Origin: Planctomycetaceae bacterium | GTDB lineage: Bacteria > Planctomycetota > Planctomycetia > Pirellulales > Pirellulaceae | Length of the DNA: 9,176 nt | Assembly: GCA_022614795.1 (NCBI GenBank) | Contig: JAKEHX010000367.1 | Location: forward strand, 1-9,176 | Reading direction: 5' to 3' | Made by a program: the position numbers and the translations under genes | Shown here: positions 1 to 6,346 of the stretch, one piece after another | Layout: the number at the start of each line of letters is the position of its first letter | Numbering within the stretch: the first letter of the stretch is position 1 | Notes under the pieces: model-generated | Seen by the model: only the letters and a program-made list of their open reading frames with translations | What the model was told of the DNA's origin: nothing | The model's database searches: none

Positions 1-69
1 GAGCACGATCGGTCTCGCGACCGCAACGCTCGCCCTCGCTTGCCACGGAAGATATGCTCTGGTCAGCAC
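1..69. other. Sequence downstream of the PIN gene
   Basis: Sixty-nine bases after the PIN stop codon. A five-pair hairpin (CGGTC 10-14, GACCG 19-23) is present but has no T-run in either direction, so it is not called a terminator. Nothing else is seen before the window edge. Confidence 0.4.
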
Positions 70-570
70 TTACGTCCAGAGATCGATGCGTAAGCCCTGG
101 GCGGCAAGGGCCGCATCCCTGATTCTCGCCATTCGGTCATTGGAGACTAGGACCATCCCGCGCTCGACGGCCTGGGACGCTAGCCATAGATCGTTTTCGT
201 CGATACCAAGCGAGTCACCAGTTACCCGATCACACAGTTGTTCGGGCCGGTTCTTTTTGCTTGTCGCGGCGGTTGGCCCATGCGCGCGAAAAAGCTCTGC
301 CCGAATGGCCCCGTAGTAACGAGCCGTGTCTGGCGAAAGGCAGACGACCCACGGAAAGTTGTCTGCGATGAATTGCTCGAATTCGGCGCGCCTGACTGGG
401 TCGGTCGAAACATTCCTCGCGTGACCAAATTCGATTTCACCAAGAGTGATTATGGAAATGAATCCAAAGCGTTCCGGCGGAATCTCGCGGGCGCGCTGCA
501 TTACCGTGTCAAGCTCGTTAAAGCGCGCCGACACAGTGTTGCAGTCGAGCAAATAACCGCGTCCACTCAT
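70..570 (-). CDS. PIN-domain nuclease (VapC-like), last gene of RHH-methyltransferase-PIN cassette
   Basis: A 166-residue protein with the layout of a VapC-type PIN ribonuclease. All four expected acidic residues are visible: D9 in YLLDCNTV, E45 in TLGEIEFG, D127 in GIDENDLWLASQA and D145 in LVSNDRMARI. PIN domains cut single-stranded RNA (often tRNA or rRNA) in a metal-dependent way. The protein is longer than many VapC toxins (about 130 residues), with an extra Lys/Arg-containing segment near residues 95-122. The ATG at 568-570 overlaps the TGA of the methyltransferase at 567-569 (ATGA), which implies translational coupling and stoichiometric production with it. There is no adjacent small antitoxin gene; the only antitoxin-like protein is the RHH gene upstream of the methyltransferase. 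The PIN fold is seen directly; a role as toxin or effector of a methylation system is inference. Confidence 0.88.
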   Translation of the reverse strand: MSGRGYLLDCNTVSARFNELDTVMQRAREIPPERFGFISIITLGEIEFGHARNVSTDPVRRAEFEQFIADNFPWVVCLSPDTARYYGAIRAELFRAHGPTAATSKKNRPEQLCDRVTGDSLGIDENDLWLASQAVERGMVLVSNDRMARIRDAALAAQGLRIDLWT

Positions 571-3152
571 TGCATGTGCATTTCCGCCGCGCTCTTTAAC
601 GCATCTCGTACCGACTGGGGCGGCTTGGGTGTATTTAATAGGCGTCCCATCGTTGACTGTTGCCGCTTGGGGGACAAGTATTCGTGAAGAGTCAGGTACA
701 TTTCCATGTCCTCAGGAAAGTAGTTCCTGAACTCGAACGGCACCTGACGGCCATAGTGGATATAGTCGTCGTTGAAGTAGTCAAGCAGCAATCTCTCTTG
801 GCGCGGCGTGAGCTGATACGCTCGCAACACGCGCGCGTCTAATCGGCGCAACATTTCATCGGCTTTGCGATACCGATCCTGCGTAAACAGCGCCTCGTCG
901 CCCGCGTGAACCGAGTTGATGTAGTCAGCAACGAGCGCCTCCACATCGCGTCGTAGTTTGTCGTCAATGCGAGGAAGTGGGATAGACTCAATCGTCTCAA
1001 TGGTGATATGCCTTTTGCCCTCATGGTCCGTGATATACGCATTGGCGAGGGGGCCGTTGATGATCGCCGCGAACAGCGTAACATCGCGAGGATCATGCGG
1101 CCAAATCCCGGTCAAGTTCTGGTAAGTGACCAAGCCGGCGCTATCAACAAATGCGGCAATGCGCCACTTGCCGCGTGACCGCGTTACCGCGTTGAGAATG
1201 ACCTTGGTTTTATCCCATTCATAGTCCCGCGCATTGTTACCCTTGTTTTCGTCGCTAGTATCCAGCCAAGAAATCTTTAGGTGTGGAACAAACGAGTACA
1301 ATGGGCCAGACTCGGGATCGATTCCCTTTGCGGAGTTTGGAAATTCCTTTTGTCGAATGAGCCTTCTCTTCCACTCTTCGTCGCCAACTGGCTTATTCCA
1401 TTGGAGCCCACGATGAATGCCGGCACGCATTCCCAGCCGGTCGTTCCTGCGAAGATGTCGCCAGATGGTTTCTAACTCAGGAATGGCGAGTGATTCGGCC
1501 GCTTCCGCGCGGGTAAATGACCGCGAATGTTCTGACGTAAAGCGATGATGCCAGTCGAAGTTGCGCCAATCGGTCTCTATTACCTTTTTGTGTTTAACTA
1601 GAGCGCGAGTGAGTTGCTTGCTTGCCGGCTGGGTGGCCAGCAACAGAACAGTTTCTTGGTCAGCGAATTCCCATCCCTTGTCCGGCAGGCTGACCAATTC
1701 AACGCTCTCAAAGCGCGAGGCGATGCGCTCACGCGCTGCCCTAAAGCTGACGTTATCGATAAACAATCTAGGCAAGACGAACCCAAGCATGCCATCAGGA
1801 GAAAGGGAATCGAGGACACGATTGAGAATTGCCAGCGCCCTGTAAACCGCGTGGCCTGGGTATTCCTTTCGCTCGTCCTTATCAAATCTGCCATACGGCG
1901 GATTACATAGAACGACATGAGACATCGTCAGTGCCTGTTGAACTTCACCGGACGTAAGAACATCGGCGCGGTCAATCAGCCAGCGGTTGGGATTGGGATA
2001 GTCCGAAAGCGCAAGGCACAACTTGCCGATTTCAATTCCAAATGGATCCCGGTCGAAGCCGCGCAAGACCTTCTTGAAGTATCTGTGCCTTTCAAGCGCG
2101 GTCATTGATGTTCCGATAATGTCGCGCATCTTGTTCAGGGCCGCCACTAAAAACACGGCGCTTCCGCAGCATGGTTCGACAATAAATCGCCCGGTTGCGG
2201 GCAGCGGCTCCAGCGGCATCTTGTCAAGGATGTAGCGCACGATGCTATATGGCGTGCGATGTATGCCAAGGCGTTTCCTCGTGTCTTTGGTTACGAGCGT
2301 TCTTGACCAAATCTGGGAGAGCACTTCCACAGAGAGGTGGCGAAAATCCATCGTATCCCAGATTCGATCAAAGACGGCTTGGCGGGTCGATTCATTAAGC
2401 AACCTCCCTGGCGATGCGTCGTTGTAATGCTGGGCGACCCTTTCTAGCACCTCTCCCGGCTCCGCACTGTTGGCTAGATTTGTAAACTTGGGATGTCGGC
2501 GATCACAAAACACCTTGCCCGTGAGAAGCCAAAATGTCAGTTTGAACAAAACGTCCTCGGGTGCGGTCCTGCCGGTTTCGCTCTTGTAAGCTGCGATACC
2601 GGCTCGACACGCAGCAGCCAGTCGCGGTTCCAAGATTCCTGCAATACGGTCTTCAAGCTCGGGTATTAGTCCCGCAAAAAGCGACCTTTGAAAGAAGTAG
2701 GACTCGCCCTCACGGAGGTTCTTAGTACGTAAAAACTCAGTTGGCGATAACTTGTCTGCATTATCCGAGACCCAATTGCGGAAATGTTCGGCGCTTAGGG
2801 GCGCACTGGCTTCTCGTGCCGCGCTGTCGTCAAGGCCCACGGACCACACGCGAACGTCTTGCTCGCCAACCTCGACGATAAGCGGGGAGCAGAGTGCCCG
2901 GTGAGAATTCGCGAGCGCACGACCGCTTTCATCATTCGACGCTGCGATCCCCAGCAACGCTGTCTCGTAATCGACCGGCAAGCGACCGAAACAAGCCGCG
3001 TGTATGGTTTGTGAAGGAGCGCCGGGAGCTAGATAGTTACGATACTCGTAGTCTGTCTCCAGCAATTCGCCGCGATAACCGATAGAGCCCAGCGCGGAAG
3101 TGACCCTACCGAACAGTTGCCGCTGGCTGTCAGAATTGAAGCGCGCAGTCAT
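567..3152 (-). CDS. Eco57I-like N6-adenine DNA methyltransferase
   Basis: An 861-residue class I DNA methyltransferase. Visible motifs are LGIHRTPYSIVRYIL (about 295-309, the motif X region ahead of the SAM site), EPCCGSAVFL (326-335, motif I, SAM binding), GFDRDP (365-370, motif II) and LCNPPYGRF (415-423, motif IV, the catalytic NPPY of adenine-N6 enzymes), followed by GFVLPRLFIDNVSFRAAR. The segment around IHRGLQWNKP to about residue 760 is the likely target-recognition region. The first 290 residues are not recognised; I see no PD...(D/E)xK nuclease signature there, so this does not look like a complete type IIG restriction enzyme. The start is ATG at 3152 with an AAGGG Shine-Dalgarno at 3159-3163, six bases away. 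It sits 112 bases after the RHH gene and overlaps the PIN gene by four bases. It presumably methylates adenine in a specific site. A stand-alone methylase, or the modification part of a defence system, are both possible. Confidence 0.9.
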   Translation of the reverse strand: MTARFNSDSQRQLFGRVTSALGSIGYRGELLETDYEYRNYLAPGAPSQTIHAACFGRLPVDYETALLGIAASNDESGRALANSHRALCSPLIVEVGEQDVRVWSVGLDDSAAREASAPLSAEHFRNWVSDNADKLSPTEFLRTKNLREGESYFFQRSLFAGLIPELEDRIAGILEPRLAAACRAGIAAYKSETGRTAPEDVLFKLTFWLLTGKVFCDRRHPKFTNLANSAEPGEVLERVAQHYNDASPGRLLNESTRQAVFDRIWDTMDFRHLSVEVLSQIWSRTLVTKDTRKRLGIHRTPYSIVRYILDKMPLEPLPATGRFIVEPCCGSAVFLVAALNKMRDIIGTSMTALERHRYFKKVLRGFDRDPFGIEIGKLCLALSDYPNPNRWLIDRADVLTSGEVQQALTMSHVVLCNPPYGRFDKDERKEYPGHAVYRALAILNRVLDSLSPDGMLGFVLPRLFIDNVSFRAARERIASRFESVELVSLPDKGWEFADQETVLLLATQPASKQLTRALVKHKKVIETDWRNFDWHHRFTSEHSRSFTRAEAAESLAIPELETIWRHLRRNDRLGMRAGIHRGLQWNKPVGDEEWKRRLIRQKEFPNSAKGIDPESGPLYSFVPHLKISWLDTSDENKGNNARDYEWDKTKVILNAVTRSRGKWRIAAFVDSAGLVTYQNLTGIWPHDPRDVTLFAAIINGPLANAYITDHEGKRHITIETIESIPLPRIDDKLRRDVEALVADYINSVHAGDEALFTQDRYRKADEMLRRLDARVLRAYQLTPRQERLLLDYFNDDYIHYGRQVPFEFRNYFPEDMEMYLTLHEYLSPKRQQSTMGRLLNTPKPPQSVRDALKSAAEMHMQ

Positions 3153-3264
3153 CGTGTGCCCTTGCCACGTCCTGAAAATGTCCGTAAAATGACTCGGGTC
3201 ACGATGGTCATTCCTGCCAATTTGCCGTTGGCTGGGACATTCGTTGGTTAGCAGGGAACGCGCG

Positions 3265-3498
3265 CTAGGCCGTTTCCTTCAATCCGCCCCTTGTCCTTGA
3301 TCGGGGGCCTCTCCTGTGTGCCTCTTCCGAGGCCGCGAACTGGTCAGCAGCCTTCAATAGAATCCGTCGCGCCCATCTTGCAAACTCCCCATCCGTGGCA
3401 ATGGCAGCGGCATTGATTCTCTGCTTTTCATCCACTGAAACCGGGATTCTGAGCATTTCTGCCCGGATCAAACTGGGGTCTTTCTTGGGGCGTGCCAT
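3265..3498 (-). CDS. Small ribbon-helix-helix DNA-binding protein (antitoxin/regulator-like)
   Basis: A 77-residue protein (MARPKKDPSL...) with a recognisable RHH fold: a short beta strand AEMLRIPVSV (13-22), helix A DEKQRINAAAIA (23-34), a TDGE turn, and helix B FARWARRILLKAA (39-51), then a basic Arg-rich tail. Arc/CopG/MobC-type proteins of this size bind DNA as dimers at inverted repeats and are common as VapB antitoxins, autorepressors or relaxosome accessory proteins. I chose ATG at 3498 over an in-frame TTG at 3504: the TTG lies directly after the -10 hexamer and would precede the predicted transcription start, which falls on the ATG itself. No Shine-Dalgarno is present, consistent with a leaderless mRNA. 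The gene heads the methyltransferase-PIN operon and probably represses its own promoter; that role is inference. Confidence 0.75.
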   Translation of the reverse strand: MARPKKDPSLIRAEMLRIPVSVDEKQRINAAAIATDGEFARWARRILLKAADQFAASEEAHRRGPRSRTRGGLKETA

Positions 3499-3532
3499 GC
3501 CCAAACTATAGCCAACATTTTCCCAAGGTCAA
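3496..3532 (-). promoter_or_regulatory. Leaderless sigma70-type promoter of the RHH-methyltransferase-PIN operon
   Basis: Read on the minus strand: TTGACC (3532-3527), 16-base spacer, TATAGT (3510-3505), six bases, then ATG (3498-3496). The usual start site about seven bases after the -10 falls on the A of the ATG, so the mRNA should have no 5' leader; this fits the absence of a Shine-Dalgarno. It is mirrored by a divergent promoter 13 bases away. Confidence 0.65.
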
Positions 3533-3545
3533 GGCCAATATCCTC

Positions 3546-3582
3546 TTGACCGTGGCGAATATATGGCTATACTTTGGCCATG
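3546..3582 (+). promoter_or_regulatory. Mirror-image divergent promoter ending in ATG
   Basis: TTGACC (3546-3551), 16-base spacer, TATACT (3568-3573), six bases, ATG (3580-3582). It matches the opposite promoter at 28 of 37 positions, with identical spacing throughout. The open frame after this ATG runs 95 codons but reads through the terminator hairpin and antisense to the zinc-ribbon frame, so I do not call a gene from it. It may drive a short RNA, be the other half of a symmetric operator, or be a relic of a lost divergent gene. Confidence 0.5.
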
Positions 3583-3618
3583 AAAACAAAACCCCGCGGC
3601 CGTTCGAGCGGTCGCGGG
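3583..3618 (-). terminator. Rho-independent terminator reading leftwards
   Basis: On the minus strand a ten-pair GC-rich stem (arms at 3618-3609 and 3602-3593, one G-T pair, six-base loop) is followed by TTTTGTTTT at about 3591-3583. This is a classic intrinsic terminator for leftward transcription. It would stop transcription coming from the zinc-ribbon frame just before the RHH promoter and so insulate the methyltransferase operon. On the plus strand the hairpin lacks a T-run; there it would start about 13 bases after the divergent promoter's start site. Confidence 0.65.
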
Positions 3619-3714
3619 TCACCACAATCCGACGTTTCCGCCAGACCGCATTGGCAAAGTCATTCTAGCGGAAATGTCCCAGCCGGGAATTGCGGGGCGC
3701 GGAATGGAATCGGC

Positions 3715-4017
3715 CTATTTTTGCCGCTCAAACTGCTTGGGGCGGTCCCAGTACGGACTCTTGCATTTGGGGCAAACTGTGGGTTTTTCTGGGCCGCGTG
3801 GCAGCCATTGGTGGCCGCAACGGCAGCGACTGGCGCAGCTACACTCACGCACCCTATGATGTGAACAAATGGTACAAGATTTGCACTTGTTGGGATGTGC
3901 GCGCGGTCTGCCAATTTGGCGGTCGGCGAGCGCGGCTCCTTGGCAATTTGGTGGTTCGCGAATCGACCCTTGCGAGGGGATTCGATACGTGGTTAACGGC
4001 ACTCCCCCGTTTTGCAA
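3715..4017 (-). CDS. Small zinc-ribbon protein, start uncertain (possibly a remnant)
   Basis: The C-terminal part of this frame reads CRCGHQWLPR, a short linker, then CPKCKSPYWDRPK, the pattern of a small zinc ribbon (CxCGHxW...PR...CPxCxSPYWdrP) that I recognise from many short bacterial and archaeal proteins; the two cysteine pairs would bind Zn. A second cysteine cluster, NKCKSCTICSHH with ECSC after it, lies just upstream. The frame is open from a TTG at 4017 (100 residues), but the first 40 residues look non-coding and no good ribosome-binding site is visible. A GTG shortly before the ribbon (in HHRVREC) is an alternative start giving about 46 residues, close to the size of typical family members. 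A leftward terminator lies about 100 bases downstream, supporting transcription of this strand. Function unknown; nucleic-acid or protein binding is usual for such ribbons. A decayed gene cannot be excluded. Confidence 0.5.
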   Translation of the reverse strand: MQNGGVPLTTYRIPSQGSIREPPNCQGAALADRQIGRPRAHPNKCKSCTICSHHRVRECSCASRCRCGHQWLPRGPEKPTVCPKCKSPYWDRPKQFERQK

Positions 4018-4206
4018 GCCTTGTCAGCCAGAGCAACTCATCGAGGCGGGAAAACAAGCGGTTGTTGCGAGCGCAGGTGAACGCGAATCGCGAAAGTCCG
4101 TTAACCAGGCGCAAGTGCTGAGCGAATTTGGAGTTGTGGCAAGAAACCCGTGAGATGAGGCCGGAAACGCTGTTAACCAGCTCGGCGGCCGAGGAACTGT
4201 CAAAAT

Positions 4207-4225
4207 GACGGATTGGAAATCCGTC
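4207..4225. repeat. Short palindromic repeat (GACGGATT/AATCCGTC)
   Basis: Eight-base perfect arms GACGGATT (4207-4214) and AATCCGTC (4218-4225) with a three-base loop, followed by CTACG. I recognise this as a common dispersed intergenic palindrome in planctomycete-like genomes; when translated it gives the spurious peptide DWKSVLR. Confidence 0.6.
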
Positions 4226-4569
4226 CTACGTGCAAATATGGCAATTGATGCGCGTGCCAGAATGGATCAGACGTGGGGACGGTTTGAGCAGTGCAGGGGC
4301 GAAGTGCAAACGGGGACATTTCCAGAAACCCCCGATTGCTGCGTTTTTGGAAATGTTCGCGCGACAAGGACGCGGCAAAACAGGGCGATTTTGGTGTAGG
4401 ACATTTCCAAATGGGGCCCAGCGGTGGAAATGTGGGCTAAACCATGGACTGCCTTGGAGTTACATGCGAAAAGAAGGTCGGTTTGCGGGTATAGGCGTGG
4501 AAATGTTCGACAGTCCGACGACTCGGTCGTGAAGTCCTGGGTAAGCCCGGCTCGACGGCGGCATAGGCC

Positions 4570-4639
4570 GTAGCGGAAGTCGCCAGACTTCCGGCTCCCC
4601 GAACCGCACTGACTCCGGAACTCTGGCGAGTTCCGCTAC
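4570..4639. repeat. Paired-hairpin repeat, copy 1
   Basis: A REP/BIME-like element bounded by GTAG and CTAC. The left hairpin has stem CGGAAGTC/GACTTCCG with loop GCCA (4574-4593); the right has stem CGGAACTC/GAGTTCCG with loop TGGC (4616-4635). A partial extra end (TTTCGCTACGGC, about 4646-4657) follows. It lies immediately before the AEP-HAD start codon, so it may affect that gene's leader. Confidence 0.75.
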
Positions 4640-4661
4640 GGCCAGTTTCGCTACGGCAAAT

Positions 4662-5744
4662 GTGGATATGGACTACTTCGATCAAATCGGACGCGAGTGG
4701 TACGAGCGGGCTGGCGAGCTTGCCCGGTGGGTCATGGCGCACCTGGTGAACCGGACCGACGTCTGGGGCCGGTACACCCGCCGCAAGTCGGATGCGGCCA
4801 GCCGGGCGGTCACCGTTCCGTTTCGCGACGAGCGCGGCAAGGTGTTTCTGGATGTCGATTCGCTGACCAAGCACTTCCGTACGCGGCAGCCGTCCGGCCA
4901 GCTCGGGGTTCATAGTGCCGGCAGCGATCTGACATCGCGGTGGCTGGCGATCGACATCGACCTGCATGAAGACGACGACAGCTTGTCCGTGTCGAAGGAG
5001 GGGAACCTGGCGGCGGCATGCGGCTGGCGGCAAAGTCTGGTCGAGCGAGGCCTCGATCCTTTGCTGCTGGATTCAAATGGCATCGGCGGGTTTCACCTGC
5101 TGGTGGTGTTCAGCGAGCCAATGAGCACCGACAGCGTGCATCAGTTCGGCGCACAGCTCGTGGCGGACTACGAGAAGCGCGGGCTGGAGCGAAAGCCCGA
5201 GGTGTTTCCGGACAAGCCGACCTGGGACCGCTACGGCGACTGGCTGCGGCTGCCGGGCCGGCATCACACGCGTCCGCATTACACGCGGGTCTGGAACGAC
5301 GAGCCGTTTGCGGAATCACCCTGGCTGGAAGGGCACGAAGCGATCGACCGAATCCTCGCCACGCGGCCGGCAGCGACGCAGCTGCTTGAGCAGCTCGGCC
5401 TTTCCAAGCTGTCCAGGACGGTCTGCCTCGATTTCGACGGCGTGCTCCATTCCTATCGTTCCGGCTGGCGAGGCGCCCAGACGATTCCCGATCCGCCCAT
5501 CCACGGAACGCGCGAGGCGGTCGCCCGTCTGCGGCAGACCTATCGCGTGGTTGTTTATTCGGCCCGCTGCCGCACGGTCGAAGGCCGCCGGGCGGTTGAA
5601 AACTGGCTCCGCACGCACGATATCCAGGTGGACGAAGTTTGCGACTATAAGCCGCCGTCGCTCGTCTACGTCGACGATCGGGCGATCCGCTTTCGCGGCG
5701 ACTGGGAGCAGACGATTACGGACATTCAGCAGTTTCGGAAGTAA
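4662..5744 (+). CDS. TOTE-type AEP primase/polymerase domain fused to HAD phosphatase
   Basis: A 360-residue two-domain protein. Residues about 5-225 match an archaeo-eukaryotic primase (AEP) domain of the TOTE conflict-system type: RTDVWGRYTR near the N-terminus, WLAIDIDLHED with the metal-binding D98xD100, LLLDSNGIGGFHLLVVF with H145, EVFPDK with E180 as the likely third acidic residue, and YGDWLRLPGRHHT (191-203). Residues about 250-360 form a HAD-superfamily phosphohydrolase: motif I VCLDFDGVLHS (nucleophile D257, D259), motif II YSAR (S300), K330 in DYKPP, and motif IV YVDDRA (D338, D339). HAD domains of this look occur in phage and in planctomycete-like genomes and include nucleotide or polynucleotide 3'-phosphatases. 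A polymerase plus an end-healing phosphatase recalls the architecture of LigD in bacterial end joining; that role is inference. The start may be GTG 4662 or ATG 4668; neither has a clear Shine-Dalgarno. TOTE helicase or nuclease domains are absent. Confidence 0.8.
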   Translation: MDMDYFDQIGREWYERAGELARWVMAHLVNRTDVWGRYTRRKSDAASRAVTVPFRDERGKVFLDVDSLTKHFRTRQPSGQLGVHSAGSDLTSRWLAIDIDLHEDDDSLSVSKEGNLAAACGWRQSLVERGLDPLLLDSNGIGGFHLLVVFSEPMSTDSVHQFGAQLVADYEKRGLERKPEVFPDKPTWDRYGDWLRLPGRHHTRPHYTRVWNDEPFAESPWLEGHEAIDRILATRPAATQLLEQLGLSKLSRTVCLDFDGVLHSYRSGWRGAQTIPDPPIHGTREAVARLRQTYRVVVYSARCRTVEGRRAVENWLRTHDIQVDEVCDYKPPSLVYVDDRAIRFRGDWEQTITDIQQFRK

Positions 5745-5898
5745 AGCAGCCTTCGCCGGTGGAAAGTCGCAGCCGATTCTTGCTTTTCAGCCAAGCAGGT
5801 GGCATGTTGAATCAGGTAGACCGCGCGCTCACGGTTGGGGCAGCGGGGGACACTCCTGGCGACGGAGCGTGGCCACCCTCCTTTCGAAAGCGCCTCCG

Positions 5899-6321
5899 AT
5901 GCCTGCGGATTTGAACTCGGAAAGCTCTGCGGACCAGAGCGTGACCGTCGGCCAACTGGCCCAGCGAATCGACGTAGCGCCGCGCGACGTTCTCGATGCG
6001 GCCATTGCCGTGGGCGTGCGGCCGTTCTGGCACGAGGGGCAGCAGTTCCGCGATGCCGCTTACCTGCGGACCTACCTGCGGCTGCAGTTCCATTACGATC
6101 CCGTGCGGGAAGTGGAATTCAACCTGACGCCTGAACTGGCGGGCCGGCTGGCCGAAGAGCTGAGCGTCACGCCCGAGGAAATGCTGACCGAAAGCGAGGA
6201 AGCGCCAGGCAGTTACATGGCTGGCGAGCGGGCTGGCAAGAGCCCACGCAAGTTCGTGGCCAGCCAGTCGCGGCTCCCGGACCAGGCGGCCAGCGGCAAG
6301 CGCCGCGAGCAGTCGGGCTAG
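5899..6321 (+). CDS. Small protein with IF2 N-terminal-like helical domain
   Basis: A 140-residue protein. Residues 16-60 (VTVGQLAQRIDVAPRDVLDAA, then GVRPFWHEG and the following helix) resemble the small three-helix domain at the N-terminus of translation factor IF2 (VxVxxLAxxlgvxxxxvixxL), a fold also used in DNA- or RNA-binding adaptors. The second half has another short helical segment (FNLTPELAGRLAEELSVTPEEMLTES, quoted in part by its LTPELAGRLAEEL core) and ends in a basic, low-complexity tail rich in Arg, Lys and Gln. ATG 5899 was chosen because the sequence upstream in the same frame is antiparallel in character to coding sequence and overlaps the AEP-HAD gene; GTG 5869 is an alternative. 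It follows AEP-HAD by 154 bases on the same strand, so co-transcription is possible. Function unknown. Confidence 0.65.
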   Translation: MPADLNSESSADQSVTVGQLAQRIDVAPRDVLDAAIAVGVRPFWHEGQQFRDAAYLRTYLRLQFHYDPVREVEFNLTPELAGRLAEELSVTPEEMLTESEEAPGSYMAGERAGKSPRKFVASQSRLPDQAASGKRREQSG

Positions 6322-6346
6322 ATCGAATTTCAGGGACATGGGACAT

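Larger units (their letters stand above)
3230..3684. repeat. 12-bp inverted repeat bracketing the RHH gene and its promoter
   Basis: GGCTGGGACATT at 3230-3241 is the exact reverse complement of AATGTCCCAGCC at 3673-3684. The two copies flank the RHH gene, both promoters and the terminator. They belong to the scattered GGAAATGTCC family, so they may be members of a repeat family rather than ends of a mobile unit. No target duplication is apparent. Confidence 0.4.
3670..4509. repeat. Scattered GGAAATGT motif, six copies in both orientations
   Basis: GGAAATGT occurs on the plus strand at 3670, 4349, 4426 and 4499 and on the minus strand as ACATTTCC ending at 4323 and 4408. Extended matches are GGAAATGTCCC at 3670-3680 and, inverted, at 4313-4323; and GGAAATGTTCG at 4349-4359 and 4499-4509. 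Near-matches lie at 3171-3183 and 3234-3243. Chance would give far fewer than one copy of an 8-mer in 840 bases. Candidate protein-binding sites or decayed ends of small mobile repeats. Confidence 0.55.
4018..4661. other. Gene-poor intergenic region
   Basis: About 640 bases with no convincing gene. It contains five of the six GGAAATGT motifs, the palindrome at 4207-4225 and the paired-hairpin repeat at 4570-4639. Two frames of 64 and 100 codons cross it but are built from these repeats and have no recognisable domain. No tRNA or CRISPR structure is seen. Confidence 0.6.

Noticed and set aside
1598..1918. Frames of about 100 codons on both strands inside the methyltransferase gene
   Set aside because: They overlap the catalytic and recognition part of the methyltransferase, whose own frame carries conserved motifs.
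567..3152. A complete type IIG restriction-modification enzyme or BREX PglX
   Set aside because: Length and NPPY motif would allow it, but no PD-(D/E)xK signature is visible at the N-terminus and no other BREX gene is present in the window.
3580..3864. A 95-codon plus-strand frame behind the mirrored promoter
   Set aside because: It has an excellent promoter and ATG but reads through the terminator hairpin and antisense to the zinc ribbon, and its Ser/Arg/Gly then Ala/Thr-rich sequence has no recognisable domain. Kept only as a possible relic.
3670..4509. CRISPR-like array formed by the repeated GGAAATGT motif
   Set aside because: Copies are short, irregularly spaced and in both orientations; no constant repeat-spacer unit.
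4205..4532. Two short plus-strand frames of 64 and 100 codons
   Set aside because: They are built from the GACGGATT palindrome (giving DWKSVLR) and several GGAAATGT copies; translations of repeats, not genes.
5308..5898. Upstream extension of the frame that carries the IF2N-like protein
   Set aside because: This part overlaps the HAD domain of AEP-HAD in another frame and has Arg/Ser-rich, motif-free sequence; only the part from about 5899 looks like protein.
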